A DNA stretch of 64,000 nucleotides from Gigantopelta aegis (GCF_016097555.1 NC_054707.1:83745621-83809620); one strand, 5' to 3'; shown: positions 10,398 to 21,990, counted from the stretch's first letter. Notes: a model not told the origin generated them from the letters alone. A program made the numbers and translations.

Positions 10398-10741
10398 TTA
10401 TTTTGTAAGGAGCGTGACAGAGCCCAGTGGTACGGCGCTTGTTCGATGCACGGTCGGTGTGGGATCGATCTCCGTTGGTGAACCCATTGGGCTATTTTTC
10501 GTTCCAGCCAGTGCACCACGACTGGTATATCAAAGGATGTGGTATGTACTACCATGTCTGTGGGATGGTGTATACAAAAGATCCCTTGCTGCTAATCGAA
10601 AAAAGTAGTCCATGAAGTGGCGACAGCGGGTTTCCTCTCTCAATATCTGTGTGGTCCTTAACCATATGTCTGACGCCATATAACCATAAATAAAATGTTA
10701 TGAGTACGTCATTAAATAAAACATTTCTTCTTATTTTGTAA
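10398..10741 (+). mobile_element. tRNA-derived SINE (head 1, tail b) with target-site duplication
   Basis: The body at 10409-10730 is flanked by 11-bp direct repeats TTATTTTGTAA (10398-10408, 10731-10741). Head A box AGCCCAGTGGTACGGCGC, B box GGGATCGATCTCC, body CGTTCCAGCCAGTGCACCAC, then the tail with CCTTAACCATATGTCTGACG, ending ATTAAATAAAACATTTC. It is the best complete reference copy of the head 1/tail b form here. Confidence 0.9.
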
Positions 10742-11281
10742 AATCAACAATGCATTTTACTTCTATTGCTTTCGTATTTCACTTCGTTTTCTTTGTTTTG
10801 TTTTGTTTTTATTTTGCAAACTCATAAGCATAAAATAATATTTCTGGAATCCCACTGGCCAAGTTTAACAATCATTAGCTGGAAACTCAGTGGTGTACTG
10901 ACCTTTTTGCTGATGACTGTCAAAATGTGACATCTAGATTATAAAACTACATATAGTTCCATCATTTCTAAATACTCTGTCGACTGGTTTATTATTAGCA
11001 TATTATTAGTGTTTATTTTCAAAACAGTTCTTGGTCAAATGCCTGTTAAGGAGGTAAGCTACAACAACCAATTGTTTATTTAATGACACCCCACCACATT
11101 GTTTGGTTGTCGGCTTGCTGACACGTTGTCTAGAGTACATTCTCAGTAATAGAGACAAAACCCATCGTTATGACATCGAATATTTTGCTTAGAGCAACAC
11201 GTTTTCCATAGGTGCACTTTCCTACACTGACAGAACAGCACATACATCGGTATCATTTTGGAGGGAATTCCACCCTATTTT

Positions 11282-11533
11282 CATTTCAACTTATTTTCGT
11301 TCTTATACCCAATTATGGTTCAAGCACGCTGTCATGGGCACACACCTATCTGGGCTGTCTTTCCAGGACAGTGGGTTGGTTGTTGTTAGTGGTTAGTGAG
11401 AGAGAAGAGGGTGTAGTGGTCTTACGCCTACCCATTGAGTCGTTAAACTCGCATTGGGTAAGAGTCGGTACGGGGATGCGAACCGTGTACCTACCAGCCT
11501 TATGTCCGATGGCTTAACGACGACCCCACCGAG
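11282..11533 (-). mobile_element. SINE (head 2), near full length
   Basis: On the minus strand it has a head with CTCGGTGGGGTCGTCGTTAA and B-box-like GGTTCGCATCCCC. The family-specific body follows (GTAGGCGTAAGACCACTACA), then a tail through CAGCGTGCTTGAACCATAAT. A second tRNA-like SINE family, distinct from head 1. Confidence 0.8.
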
Positions 11534-12099
11534 TCCGGTATTCGACCCAAACCAGCGTACCCAAGTGGAAACTACATCACTGATTTGCATACCGCTCTCT
11601 AAGCAGTGAGGTAAATAAGTGCTTTAGGCGCTGTGACTTTGTGGTTAGGACATCTGTACGTGACTGCGCATGCTTGGCATTGGTCAGTGGTGGAAAAACA
11701 AGACTGTATAAGTTATAAGACCCGTACCCCGCACTCGGTCGACCTGGAAAATCAAACAAACTCTCGCTCGTCGATGGAAGATAGCGCACCGGTCAAGAAA
11801 ATGAGTCATCATTAACAATTAATTCACAACTTTAATCTTTTAAAAGGGCAGCGCGTCCACAATAGCTTTTGACTCCTAATGTTGACATTTGTCAAGCTTC
11901 GTATCCAGTGTCAACAAACGATTACAGTTGTCGCCTCGTGAAGACATCGCCTCGTAAATTTGATGGGTGTCTGTTATTAGCAGAAGCGATACGTTTGACT
12001 ATCAGATCACAGACATGGGGGATGGTCGTTTGTTGGCACAAAAACACAATGATGTGTAAATGGGTCAAGCGGGTATCGAGGGAGGGGGGTAAACAAGGA

Positions 12100-12455
12100 A
12101 ATTAAATGTGTCAATTTTACCTGCCGTCCACGTTTTCCTCCCTTGAGTCACGAGGACATATTTTACTCAGTACTCAGATATGTTGACAGCTTTGTGTTTT
12201 GAAATCCAGACCTTCATTGTTGTTAGTATCCATCCGGGCAGGTTCTGTGAACTAGTCGCAAAGTCTCATCGAGGAAACAGGTATTAGGACGACCGCTGTT
12301 TCCAGATTTCTCACTGGCGAAAGACAAAACTAATTGTTTAAAGTTTGATCTAGACAAAGAACCATTCCTTCAGATTATCACCCAGACAGTTGCACAAAAC
12401 AGGAGCTATAGACTTTCGTCCACAAAACATATAGGAGCAACTCTCGGAGTTTTCG
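12100..12455 (+). other. Possible 5' non-coding exon with strong donor
   Basis: Unique, moderately GC sequence ends at a textbook 5' splice site (TTTTCG then GTAAGTCC, donor at 12456). No long open frame leads into it. It could be the untranslated first exon of the gene whose coding exon begins at 16623, with a 4.17-kb intron. The left boundary is arbitrary. This is inferred from splice-site strength and position only. Confidence 0.25.
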
Positions 12456-12608
12456 GTAAGTCCGTATATTACTTTATATTAATTATAATATTATAAATTA
12501 TATTTATTTTAATAATCATTAATGAAGAGTTGTTCGGGGTTCTTTTTTGTTTGTTTTTCGTTTTGTTTTTGTTTATCTTCTTTTTAAAATTTATTTATTT
12601 ATTATTAT

Positions 12609-12610
<2 letters not shown>

Positions 12611-12693
<83 letters not shown>
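12611..12693. repeat. (AGT)n microsatellite
   Basis: A trinucleotide run of about 27 units. The poly-valine frame across it is not a gene. It is followed to about 13130 by T-rich and TTTA-rich low-complexity DNA. Confidence 0.95.
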
Positions 12694-12694
<1 letters not shown>

Positions 12695-13290
12695 TCTAAA
12701 GTTTCTTCCAAAAACTGTCAAAGGCTGTAAATCGGAAGCATCTCTTGTAGTCACAATAATTTAAATAAATCGTATAAAGTACAGTCACCTTTTAATTATT
12801 AATTATTATTATTATTATTATTTATTTTATTTACATTTTTTTTTTTTTTTTTTTTTTTTTTTATTTAAAATGTATTTATGTATTTATTTATTGACTTTTT
12901 ACTGATTTATTTATATTTATTTATTTATTTTATATATTTAATTATTTGTTTGTTTGTTTAATTTTATTAATATTATTTGTATTATATTTATTTATTAGTA
13001 GTATTAATTATCTTCTTTTTTATATAAATCTTTATTCCCCCCAGATCACTGGCAATGTCAAGGTTGGGGTGCCTTGAATCATCGTCTTACAATATACAAT
13101 AATAATAAAATTAATTAATTAATTATCACTGTTGTGTTTGTTTGTTTTTTATATTAAAGACACGTTTTATATATTTATATTCTTGTAGATATTTGTGATC
13201 GTTGCAGAAATCAAACCTGTATCAGATGCATTTTGTTTTCTTTTATTGCGAATAAGCCCAAATTATTTAATGTTAATTTAAAACACAAGA

Positions 13291-13700
13291 TACATTAGTG
13301 GAGTCTGAATAAACCCGTGTGGCCGCGCTATCGAGGTGGGTACTATAATTAGTGTCATACATTAGTGGAGTCTGAATAAACCCGTGTGGCCGCGCTATCG
13401 AGGTGGGTACTATAATTAGTGTCATACATTAGTGGAGTCTGAATAAACCCGTGTGGCCGCGCTATCGTGGTGGGTACTTTAATTAGTGTCATACATTAGT
13501 GGAGTCTGAATAAACTCGTGTGGCCGCGCTATCGAGGTGGGTACTATAATTAGTGTCATACATTAGTGGAGTCTGAATAAACCCGTGTGGCCGCGCTATC
13601 GAGGTGGGTACTTTAATTAGTGTCATACATTAGTGGAGTCTGAATAAACTCGTGTGGCCGCGCTATCGAGGTGGGTACTATAATTAGTGTCATACATTAG
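13291..13700. repeat. 67-bp minisatellite, 6 copies
   Basis: Six near-identical units start at 13291, 13358, 13425, 13492, 13559 and 13626, with a partial seventh at 13693. The unit includes GTGTGGCCGCGCTATCG and is much richer in GC than its flanks. Copies differ by single bases (ACCCG/ACTCG, GAGG/GTGG, CTATAA/CTTTAA). The alternation of variants suggests two-unit block duplication. Confidence 0.95.
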
Positions 13701-14199
13701 TATCAGCTGATCAGCATTTTGGCATTGTGGAGAAAACGTTTTGAGAATTAATGGCGGACAGACAGACAGACATATAGTTTATTACGGTCTCATCTCATTA
13801 CAGCAGAATAAGATACAGCATATGCATACAATCAATAACATACCAATTATACAGTTGTAATGAGCCACTTTATACAGAGTTATGAGAGACTATTCGCTAA
13901 AAGTATCTAAAGGACAAACCAGAAGAAAAAAACAATATAGTATTTAAAACAATGGCAGCACCAATAAAACAATAAACACATATGCTGTATATTGGTGCAG
14001 TCAAGATAATTAAAAAGTAAATTTCTACAGTGAGTCCGTGCCTTTATAGAAGATTGTGATTGGCGAATGAGTCTGAGTAATATACAGTAGGCTGTCACGG
14101 GAACAACATTATTGTGACAGGTCTTCTCTAAATAGTAAAATATACGTATATTCAAAACACGAATTAATATGGCTTTGATTACTATATGTCTGTAGTGTT

Positions 14200-14690
14200 T
14201 TGAATTATGGTTATGAAGTATGGGGGTTTTCACCCCGTTCATGATGTTGAAAATGTGCATATGGATTTGTGTAAAGAATTTTGAATGTTAAACGAAGCAC
14301 AGCAAATGTAATACATGTAGTACTAACAGAACTTGGAAGACTTCCTTTATATATAGTTGGAAACATAAGAATAGTTAAGTATTGGTTGAAGCTTTTAGAA
14401 ACATATTTTGAAATCACTATATCATAATATGCTAGAATGTCAGAATAGTTCTAATTGCCTTCACCATGTTCAAAAATTACTCTTATCACTAGGTTTTGGA
14501 GATGTTTGGTATAATCAGTATGTCGATAGTACTGAATTAGTCTTAAAAAGTGTACAAATACGTTTAACTGATAACTTAATGTAGGAGAGAGAGACGCTAT
14601 GCTAGAACATTGTCTTAAATGTAATGTATATAAGCATTTAATAGATACGTTTTGCACATACTACCTTAGAATATCGTTGTCAGATTGTTA
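14200..14690 (+). mobile_element. LINE (non-LTR retrotransposon) 3' coding fossil
   Basis: A decayed plus-strand frame reads NYGYEVWGFSP, then VKRSTANVIHVVL and ELGRLPLYIVGNIRIVKYW. Further on comes LLLSLGFGDVWYNQYVDSTE. This resembles the segment downstream of the reverse transcriptase core in jockey-like/other LINE ORF2 proteins of invertebrates. Several stops interrupt it and the reverse transcriptase catalytic region is absent. It is an old 5'-truncated copy, and the clade is not resolved. Confidence 0.6.
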
Positions 14691-14877
14691 CACTACTCTA
14701 TCACAATAATTCGCTTTTCAGCTGTGGTAACCGATACACCATCTTGAGAGTTTGTGGGTCAGTAGCACCCCCACCACAAACCCACGCCCACCCCCACACC
14801 CACGCCCACTCCACGCATATTCCCATCCCTATCCCCTCCGGCTTTTATACTTCTACCCAGACCTGTATTAGTAGTGA

Positions 14878-15108
14878 ATGGGCCTCGGTGGTGTCGTGGT
14901 TAAGCCATGGTTCGCAGCCCGATACCGGCTCACACCCAGGGCCAGTTTTAACGACCCAATGGGTAGGTGTAAGACCACTACACCCTCTTCTCTATTACTA
15001 ACCACTAACAAGTAATCTGTCCTGGATAGTGACGCCCATATATATGAGGTGTGTGACCAGGACAGCGTGCTTGAACCTTAATTGGATATAAGCACGAAAA
15101 TAATAACT
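14878..15108 (+). mobile_element. SINE (head 2), internally shortened
   Basis: Head CCTCGGTGGTGTCGTGGTTA, B box GGTTCGCAGCCCG, body ATGGGTAGGTGTAAGACCAC, tail through TTGGATATAAGCACGAAAAT. Compared with other copies about 20 bp are missing between the A and B boxes. Short repeats AGTGAAT flank it (before 14880 and near 15130), giving a possible 7-bp duplication. Confidence 0.8.
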
Positions 15109-15264
15109 TGAAATGAATGAATAAACAGTGAATTATTAATAATATTACTGGCCCCTCTTCTTCCTCTATGTGAAAAGTTTCTACGAGTTTGTTCTTTTTA
15201 AATTTCTGTTCTTAATTGTAATCATTTTCATTATAAAAATGCACGAAGTTGAGTTTGGATATTT

Positions 15265-15267
<3 letters not shown>

Positions 15268-15353
<86 letters not shown>

Positions 15354-15411
15354 CTCTCCCTCTCTCTCTCTCCCTCTCTCCTCCCTCCCTCCCTCTCTCT
15401 CTCTCTCTCGT
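15268..15411. repeat. (TC)n microsatellite
   Basis: A long TC dinucleotide run with CCCTCTCC interruptions toward the right end. Leu/Ser and Arg/Glu frames across it are artefacts. Confidence 0.97.
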
Positions 15412-15512
15412 ATCACAATGACCCTGTTAGGTACCCATTTACAACCTTGTTACGTTCTAAGCATATATAACTGTCCATCCTCCAATTACACAATCACCCA
15501 TTGTATATATTA

Positions 15513-15611
15513 TCTCTTTCAATATCTGTATGGTCCTTAACCATATATCTGACGCCATATAACCGTAAATAAAATGTGTTGAGTGCCTCGTTAAATAAAA
15601 CATTTCCTTCC
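15513..15611 (+). mobile_element. SINE tail b fragment
   Basis: Only the b-type 3' tail is present: CAATATCTGTATGGTCCTTA, CTGACGCCATATAACCG, GTTAAATAAAACATTTCC and (TTCC)n. It is a severely 5'-truncated insertion. Confidence 0.8.
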
Positions 15612-15798
15612 TTCCTTTAAAATGTACTGAGGCGTGAAACAAATACTCCGGTTTTGTCTGTGTGCTGAAGTTTTTCACAAATTACATATCTTAACATACA
15701 ATACAGAACGGTCATTTTCTTTGACCGTTTTATTCTCTCTTCGTCTATTTTTGTTCACTGGAATTTGTTTAAATATAAAACGTGAATGACAACAAAAA

Positions 15799-16111
15799 AA
15801 GAAGTTTGTTTTGTTTAACGACACCACTAGAGCACATTGATTTATTAATGATCGGCTACTGGATGTCAAACATTTGGTATTTTTTACATATAGTCTTAGA
15901 GAGGAAACCCGTTACATTTTTGTTTTAGTAGCAAGGGATCTTTTATATGCACCATCCCAGACAGGATAGCACATACCATGGCCTTTGATATACCAGTCGT
16001 GGTGCACTGGCTGGAACGAGAAATAGCCCGATGGGCCCACCGACGGGGATCGATCCCAAATAGACCGCGTATCAAGCGAGCGCTGTACCACTGGGCTACG
16101 TCCCGCTCCGA
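15799..16111 (-). mobile_element. Full-length SINE (head 1, tail a)
   Basis: On the minus strand it has A box GTAGCCCAGTGGTACAGCGC, B box GGGATCGATCCCC and body CGTTCCAGCCAGTGCACCAC. The a-type tail (GATTAATAAATCAATGTGCT) ends GTTAAACAAAACAAACTT. It sits about 500 bp upstream of the coding exon at 16623. Confidence 0.9.
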
Positions 16112-16622
16112 CGACACTAAATGCCACAGTTAATGTGTTTTCATTGGAACATGAAAGGTGCTACGGTAAGTGATCTGAAGATTTAAGCACCGAGGCTAAT
16201 TGATAGTTTAAAAAATGGCCCTCGGACCTGTGTCTGTGGACAGCGTGGTGGTCATTACGCTAAGCCGGCGCTAACACGACAGCACGGAAAGTGTCACCCA
16301 ACCAGCGCTACATTTAGCGATCTCAGTGGGATCAAACAAGGGAAGGTAATCCATGTCATTATGTGGTGTCGCTGATGTCGCTACCATGACCTCTGACAAA
16401 ATAAATCAAACTGAACAATAACTACATGCTATCTATTAGTTTTGAACTGAATTTGCCTGTAGGCAGGTTGGAGAATGTTGATGACTGTGTATTTACTGTC
16501 CATCTCGCTCTGAACATTCTTTCATTCAGTAAAAACTAAATGTGACCCGTCATAAGCGTACGAGATTGGGGGAGGGGGAGAGATATATAAAATAAAGTAT
16601 TTTTTTATTATTTATTTTTCAG

Positions 16623-17534
16623 ATTACTTTGTCCATCGTGTGTGTTGTAATGGCTGGTAGTTTCGTCTATTCGCTCGTATGCGGTCTTGTGTCTGCACGG
16701 AAACACACGAAGAAGAACGCGCCAGACGGAAAAAAACGTAAGCGTCGTTCCGATTGGTTCTCTCACACGGATCGCATCCGTCTGCACGTGCAGGTGACGT
16801 CAGACGACAAGTCGCTGTTGATCGACGAATCGTCTGCCGATGACTCCGGCTACAAATCTCCCACGTGTCTTCTGAGCACGACGTCGGTGTCTGTGGACGA
16901 CATCTGCGACATCTACCGCCTCGACGACACCTTGGACAAGCCACTGGACGACGACGACGATGGCGACATGCTGCGAAAAGCGTCCTCGCTGTCCTCTCTC
17001 CTCCGCTGCACGAGCATCCAGGACAAATCGCTGAGACTGATGAGACGACGTCGTCAGAACATGGCCAAACGACGCAGCAAGCTCCTCTACGCTGACGAAG
17101 GAATCGATCTCACTCTGACGAGCACATGCGATGACGTCACAAGCACGGATGATAACATATCGAGCGACGAAGCTAGTCCGCAGGTGAAACATCTTGTTGA
17201 TGATGCTCTGCGGGATTCACGGGGTGACCTGACTCCGTGTCGCATCAACATCGACGGCGACGTCATCTCGAGATCATGCCAGGTTGGAGTCGCTCGCAAC
17301 AGCAGCGTGCAGATGAAGTCGTGGGAGATACGACGTCGTCGCAAGCTGTTGCTGAGGAAGAGAAAGTCGAGGAGCTGTGACGAGCTGGGATCCGTCGGGT
17401 ACGAGCTCAGCTACGGCAGTGTCGGCGATCTGAGGGCCGTCGGGTACGAGCTCAGCTACGGCAGTGTCGGCGATCTGAGGGCCGTCGATTCTAAGGCGTC
17501 GCGACAGATGAAAGTGCGATCCTTCTACATATGA
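16623..17534 (+). CDS. Unrecognised protein with hydrophobic N-terminal segment and DSGxxS motif
   Basis: I do not recognise the family. The exon opens after a good acceptor (TTATTTTTCAG, 16612-16622) and stays open to stop TGA 17532-17534. I favour ATG 16650 (G at -3, G at +4), giving 294 aa. No in-frame stop separates the acceptor from this ATG, so a longer spliced protein is possible. Residues upstream of and around the ATG (ITLSIVCVVMAG then SFVYSLVCGLV) form one hydrophobic stretch followed by a basic patch. That would fit a single membrane span with a cytoplasmic tail. DSGYKSP (residues 65-71) matches the DSGxxS phosphodegron read by beta-TrCP. An acidic run DDDDDGD and arginine-rich clusters (MRRRRQNMAKRR, RRRRKLLLRKRK) follow. 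Near the C-terminus a 15-residue unit (VGYELSYGSVGDLRA) is duplicated. The exon is far more GC-rich than its flanks and uses C/G-ending codons. Confidence 0.7.
   Translation: MTLSIVCVVMAGSFVYSLVCGLVSARKHTKKNAPDGKKRKRRSDWFSHTDRIRLHVQVTSDDKSLLIDESSADDSGYKSPTCLLSTTSVSVDDICDIYRLDDTLDKPLDDDDDGDMLRKASSLSSLLRCTSIQDKSLRLMRRRRQNMAKRRSKLLYADEGIDLTLTSTCDDVTSTDDNISSDEASPQVKHLVDDALRDSRGDLTPCRINIDGDVISRSCQVGVARNSSVQMKSWEIRRRRKLLLRKRKSRSCDELGSVGYELSYGSVGDLRAVGYELSYGSVGDLRAVDSKASRQMKVRSFYI
17394..17483 (+). repeat. 45-bp in-frame coding duplication
   Basis: Two identical 45-bp units start at 17394 and 17439 inside the coding exon and encode two copies of VGYELSYGSVGDLRA. The lack of differences suggests a recent duplication or ongoing homogenisation. 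Confidence 0.95.
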
Positions 17535-17552
17535 ACACTGGCCATTTGACTT

Positions 17553-17747
17553 GATAACGATCATAATACAGTTACATTCTTACCTCAGGTTGATAACGAT
17601 CATAATACAGTTACATTCTTACCTCAGGTTGATAACGATCATAATACAGTTACATTCTTACCTCAGGTTGATAACGATCATAATACAGTTACATTCTTAC
17701 CTCAGGTTGATAACGATCATAATACAGTTACATTCTTACCTCAGGTT
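17553..17747. repeat. 39-bp minisatellite, 5 copies, in the presumed 3' UTR
   Basis: Five identical 39-bp units begin 18 bp after the stop codon. Each starts GATAACGATCATAATACAGT and ends CTTACCTCAGGTT. Read on the minus strand, each unit contains CTGAGGTAAGAATG, a very good match to a 5' splice site. Confidence 0.95.
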
Positions 17748-20071
17748 GGTGCTGTTTCCAGGACCTACGAGAACATATCTAATGACGATATGCGTTAAAT
17801 TGGTTCACGCTTTGAAATTAACGGGTATTAGACGTCCGTGTGCATGTGCACTGCGTGCGTGTGTGTGTGTATGTTCATTTTATTTTAGGGTTGGTTTTTT
17901 GTTTGTGTTTTTTGAGTGGTGTGAGGGGGGTGGGTTTTGCCTTATGAAGATCTTGCAGGCTTATTTTAAAGAGAGTAATATTTCACACCCAAGACAATTG
18001 TTTGCAATTGGAACCACTGCCAGATAAAACTAAAATATATTTTACAACTTTTTCTTATAACATTTCTACTCGACTATTGGTATGATCGTAGTGTTTTGTT
18101 GTAGTTTTACACTGTGTTTTATTATACATTTGTATTTACATTGATGTGTTCTTTATCTTCATTTGAAGCGATTCGTCGTGAATTATTATTTTATTACACT
18201 AATAACTTTAAAATACGTAATGTACAGCAAAATATAATGTTGCTTATTTTAGATGTAGGTATCTGTTCTTTACACTGTTTTTACATAATTGTTTTAGTTT
18301 AAACTTTTAATATAAATAATCATATCCATAAACTTACCATTGTGTGACACCCAACAACCGATGTGTATTTTTGCGCTGGTGTGTTGGTGTGCTGGTGTGT
18401 TGGTGTGTTGTTAAACATTCATTCATTCATACTTAATATGTAGACTACTTATGTTAGATGTTTAGAACAGTAAGATGGTCACAGAAAGGTGAATGCTTAA
18501 CTGAGGTGGTTAACTGAGGAGATGTCATTATACATAACATGTATAACATACATACCTCATTCTCTCTCATGTATATACTTCTCTTTTAATATTTAATTTT
18601 TGTATATTCTTGTAATAGTTGTAGTCCCCGTTATTGCTATTATTAGGAGAGGGCCTTGTAAGTTGGATAACTTGTGCCCAATCCATTAGTACCTTATATG
18701 CAATAAAATATGTTTCAATCAAACCTATCTAATTTTAATGCCGTTTTGAAAATCAGCGAGAACATTTTAAGTGTGATATTATTCTCCCTCTTAAACGTTA
18801 AGTAATTCAGGGGCCTAGCTTCTATATACGGAGGTATGCAGCTGCGTACCGCTTGAGATTACATTTTTTAAATTAAAATATATGGGAGGGGGAGGGGGGG
18901 GGGGGACAGCCAATAGTTTTATTCCATCGTTGAAAAAGTCTGCGTACCACCTGAAAATCCCAAACTCGGCCCCTGTAATTTATAATTATTATACATGCAG
19001 TTTTAATTGTAGTTGCACTGAAATAATTGTTCTGGTTAGTTTATGATAATGACATTTTGAGGGTGTTTGGGCACAGGCATATATCTATCACATATTATTG
19101 ATACTATTAAAATAAGTAGACACAGTTGGAAAGATGATTTATGAAAAGAGCTTAAAATTGCTTATTTTTGTGAAGAGGATATTGCTACCAATTAGGGTTG
19201 CAATGATGCAGAAATGTGACGCGTATTGTGTTAAACATGGTTTCCATAAGGTATGGGATTTATCAACCACCACAAGTGGCATGATAGTGGTTAATCTGGA
19301 TTTACTTTCCAACATAATCATCTCCCATCCAGAGAGAGTTTGACCTGTTCAATGGGGAGGTCATATGGCCAGTATACAAACTTCTATCTTGCTTACGGTA
19401 TACCACTAATAACTTGTATCATGCAACCATGCCTCCTATTGACCTGATAACCTCTACTGATAAATCCAAGTGTTATCTTGTCACTAGGAAATGAGTTGTG
19501 CGCATGATGGATGTTTGCTCAATTTTTAGGTAGATCGTTTTCTCATTTTCAAACATCCATTTACAGCAATAATTGTTGAACTGCATAAATAAATATAACA
19601 TTTACACTTCGTGTGTCATAAAATTACCTCTTATTTTTCAATTCTCCATTTTTTTGCTCCTTTTCGGAACTAGCTAGCGTTTGAATTAAACATTTTGAAA
19701 CAAAAAAGCAAGTAGCTTCCTAGAAATAATGTTTATATTGAAACAGCGTCTGACGTCACAGTAACCAGCACCTAGCGATGTAGATCTTCTTTAAGTCACA
19801 CATAAACTTGAGTTTATTGTCACAGAAAAAGGTACAAAAATTGTAATGTTGTGACACAACAGACTGAAATATAATCAAAGTATTTTATTTAAAATTTGGA
19901 AACACTTAACTTTTAGGCTGGCTATACCATTCCCAAGATGTTTTCTGGAAACTGCTATTGTCCAACTTCTGGTAGTAATTTCTACACGATAAAAGTAACA
20001 GTTTCTATACCGCTTTTGACTGAAACATGTTACAAAACTATAACTTGAAAGAGGTTGCATGATACAAAAAC
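17748..20071 (+). other. Presumed 3' UTR and downstream DNA
   Basis: AT-rich DNA with no convincing coding frame. The first clear polyadenylation hexamer after the gene at 16623 is AATAAA at 18702. Short repeats (GTGTGTTGGTGTG near 18380) and G-rich runs near 18890 occur. I see nothing more. Confidence 0.4.
18702..18707 (+). terminator. Candidate polyadenylation signal
   Basis: AATAAA in the context GCAATAAAATATGTTTC, about 1.17 kb after the stop codon at 17534. Use of this site is unproven. Confidence 0.35.
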
Positions 20072-20208
20072 ATCAGGTTATTACGTTTTGATATCGTGCT
20101 TATTTGGCTCGGTTCGATAACGGTGCAACAGGTTCGCTGAAAGTCGTCTTTTACAACGTTATCTAAACCTCGCTATATAACCACGATATCAAAACGTAGT
20201 AACCTGAT
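20072..20208. mobile_element. 137-bp MITE with 27-bp terminal inverted repeats
   Basis: The left arm 20072-20098 (ATCAGGTTATTACGTTTTGA...) and right arm 20182-20208 are complementary with one mismatch in 27. The interior is unique and non-coding. Flanks show no certain duplication. A stem this perfect implies a young insertion or a conserved hairpin. Confidence 0.7.
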
Positions 20209-20721
20209 ATTCTATATGTATCCTGGCCAGTCAAGACAATCGAGCCGTGTGCCGAGGATTGTTTTGCTTATATTGGCACAACACTAAACACAACACTATC
20301 ATCTGGGTTTTGAACGGCAGTAAAGGAAAGGAATATTTGTGATGATTATGTCCAAAATGGTCATCTCAACAAGCCCTTGTATACCCCTTGCAGTTGAAAA
20401 CTAGCTGGATGTAAATACTAGTGCTACATTAGTTTGGATCCAAGTGTTTGACAGTACATATTATCAAGTACTGGTTAAAGTGATTCTACTTTTGTAAAAC
20501 ACTCCACTGGCGAATGCTATGCGAATCTGTGCAGTAGGTTCGAAACCTGCCAACTGACACTTGGTGTTTTTAAATATTGTACATCGTCATCAGACATTAG
20601 TTGGGTCCACCAACGGTGGTCATACTACATTATTATTATTAAGTGGTTTAACGTGTCCATATACCACTATGGTTTCGAACACGCCTATCCAGAGTCCGGC
20701 CTCCGATAGGATCGGGGGTCG

Positions 20722-20983
20722 GACTCGGGACAGGGATTGTCATACTACAAATCACTGCACCTCAAGTGAGGTCTGACTCGGGACAGGGATTGTCATACTA
20801 CAAATGACTGCACCTCAAGTGAGGTCTGACTCGGGACAGGGATTGTCATACTACAAATGACTGCACCTCAAGTGAGGTCTGACTCGGGACAGGGATTGTC
20901 ATACTACAAATGACTGCACCTCAAGTGAGGTCTGACTCGGGACAGGGATTGTCATACTACAAATGACTGCACCTCAAGTGAGG
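20722..20983. repeat. 53-bp minisatellite, 5 copies
   Basis: Units start at 20722, 20775, 20828, 20881 and 20934. Each contains GACTCGGGACAGGGATTGTC and CTGCACCTCAAGTGAGG. Confidence 0.95.
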
Positions 20984-21990
20984 ACTCCACATACTGTGGA
21001 CAGTAGATGCTTTTATGAGCAGTCCAAGAAATCAATCTTTTAAAAATGGAGATTGGCTCCAGCAATCCCATGTTGATAAAAAGCAGTCAAACGAGTAATA
21101 AAATTCACATATTCTACTGACAAAAAACTTTAAAAAAAAAAAAATATCGTACATAATAAACACAAAACAAACACAAAACAAACACACCAATAATAATGGA
21201 TGCCCTTTAAGGAATATTGTTTATTATCCAGAAACTGCAGTATTTTCCATGATTACAGACAATCACAATTAAGAGTTTTGCTAAATAAAACAATGTATTT
21301 ATCTAAATGGAGACAGTGAATATACTCTACCCGTTTTCTGTCAACTGATGGGTTTTATAACTCAACTAAGTACACATGAGTAAAAGCATTCTTCAAAAGA
21401 GTCACCTTCATTGCTGCCATAATTATTTCACTGAAGTAAAATGATACATTTATACTTGTTCTTTTTCCTATTATTTTTGTTTCAGTTGTTAAGAAAAATA
21501 TGTTTGTCACAATTTTTTTATGTTCTCCAATAAAATGTATACAACTGTGTTAGTAAAAATGTATGTCACAACAATGTACATATGTGAATTATTAAACAGT
21601 TAAAAATAAAATGTACCATACTTTTATTTCATCTTCATCTATAAAAATATTGGGAGGTTGTAACTTAACTTTAAACAAATCGGATAAAAATAATACAGTG
21701 GTACCCTCCTAAACCAGATCCTAACAAAATTGGATTCCTGTTAAAAACAATCTGGATTATTTCTCTATGTACTGTATATTGCTGTGTATTAGCCAACTCT
21801 TTTATACATTTCAATGTATTAAAGTCACGAGGAACTAGAACCTGTCTATTCTAAGAACCAGATGAATTGTCTGCACCAAAACAAAGATCCTTAATTAGTT
21901 AATTGGCAAGAACCAGATTGCTGTAAACAAAACTTAATTCAAGTTCAATAAAATCCCCGTTATGTGTGACCACTCGATGATGAGCTGTAT

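Noticed and set aside
16800-17344. Minus-strand frames of 85-130 codons opposite the 16.6-kb exon
   Set aside because: Mirror of a GC-rich coding exon. The plus frame has an acceptor, good start context and internal amino-acid repeats.
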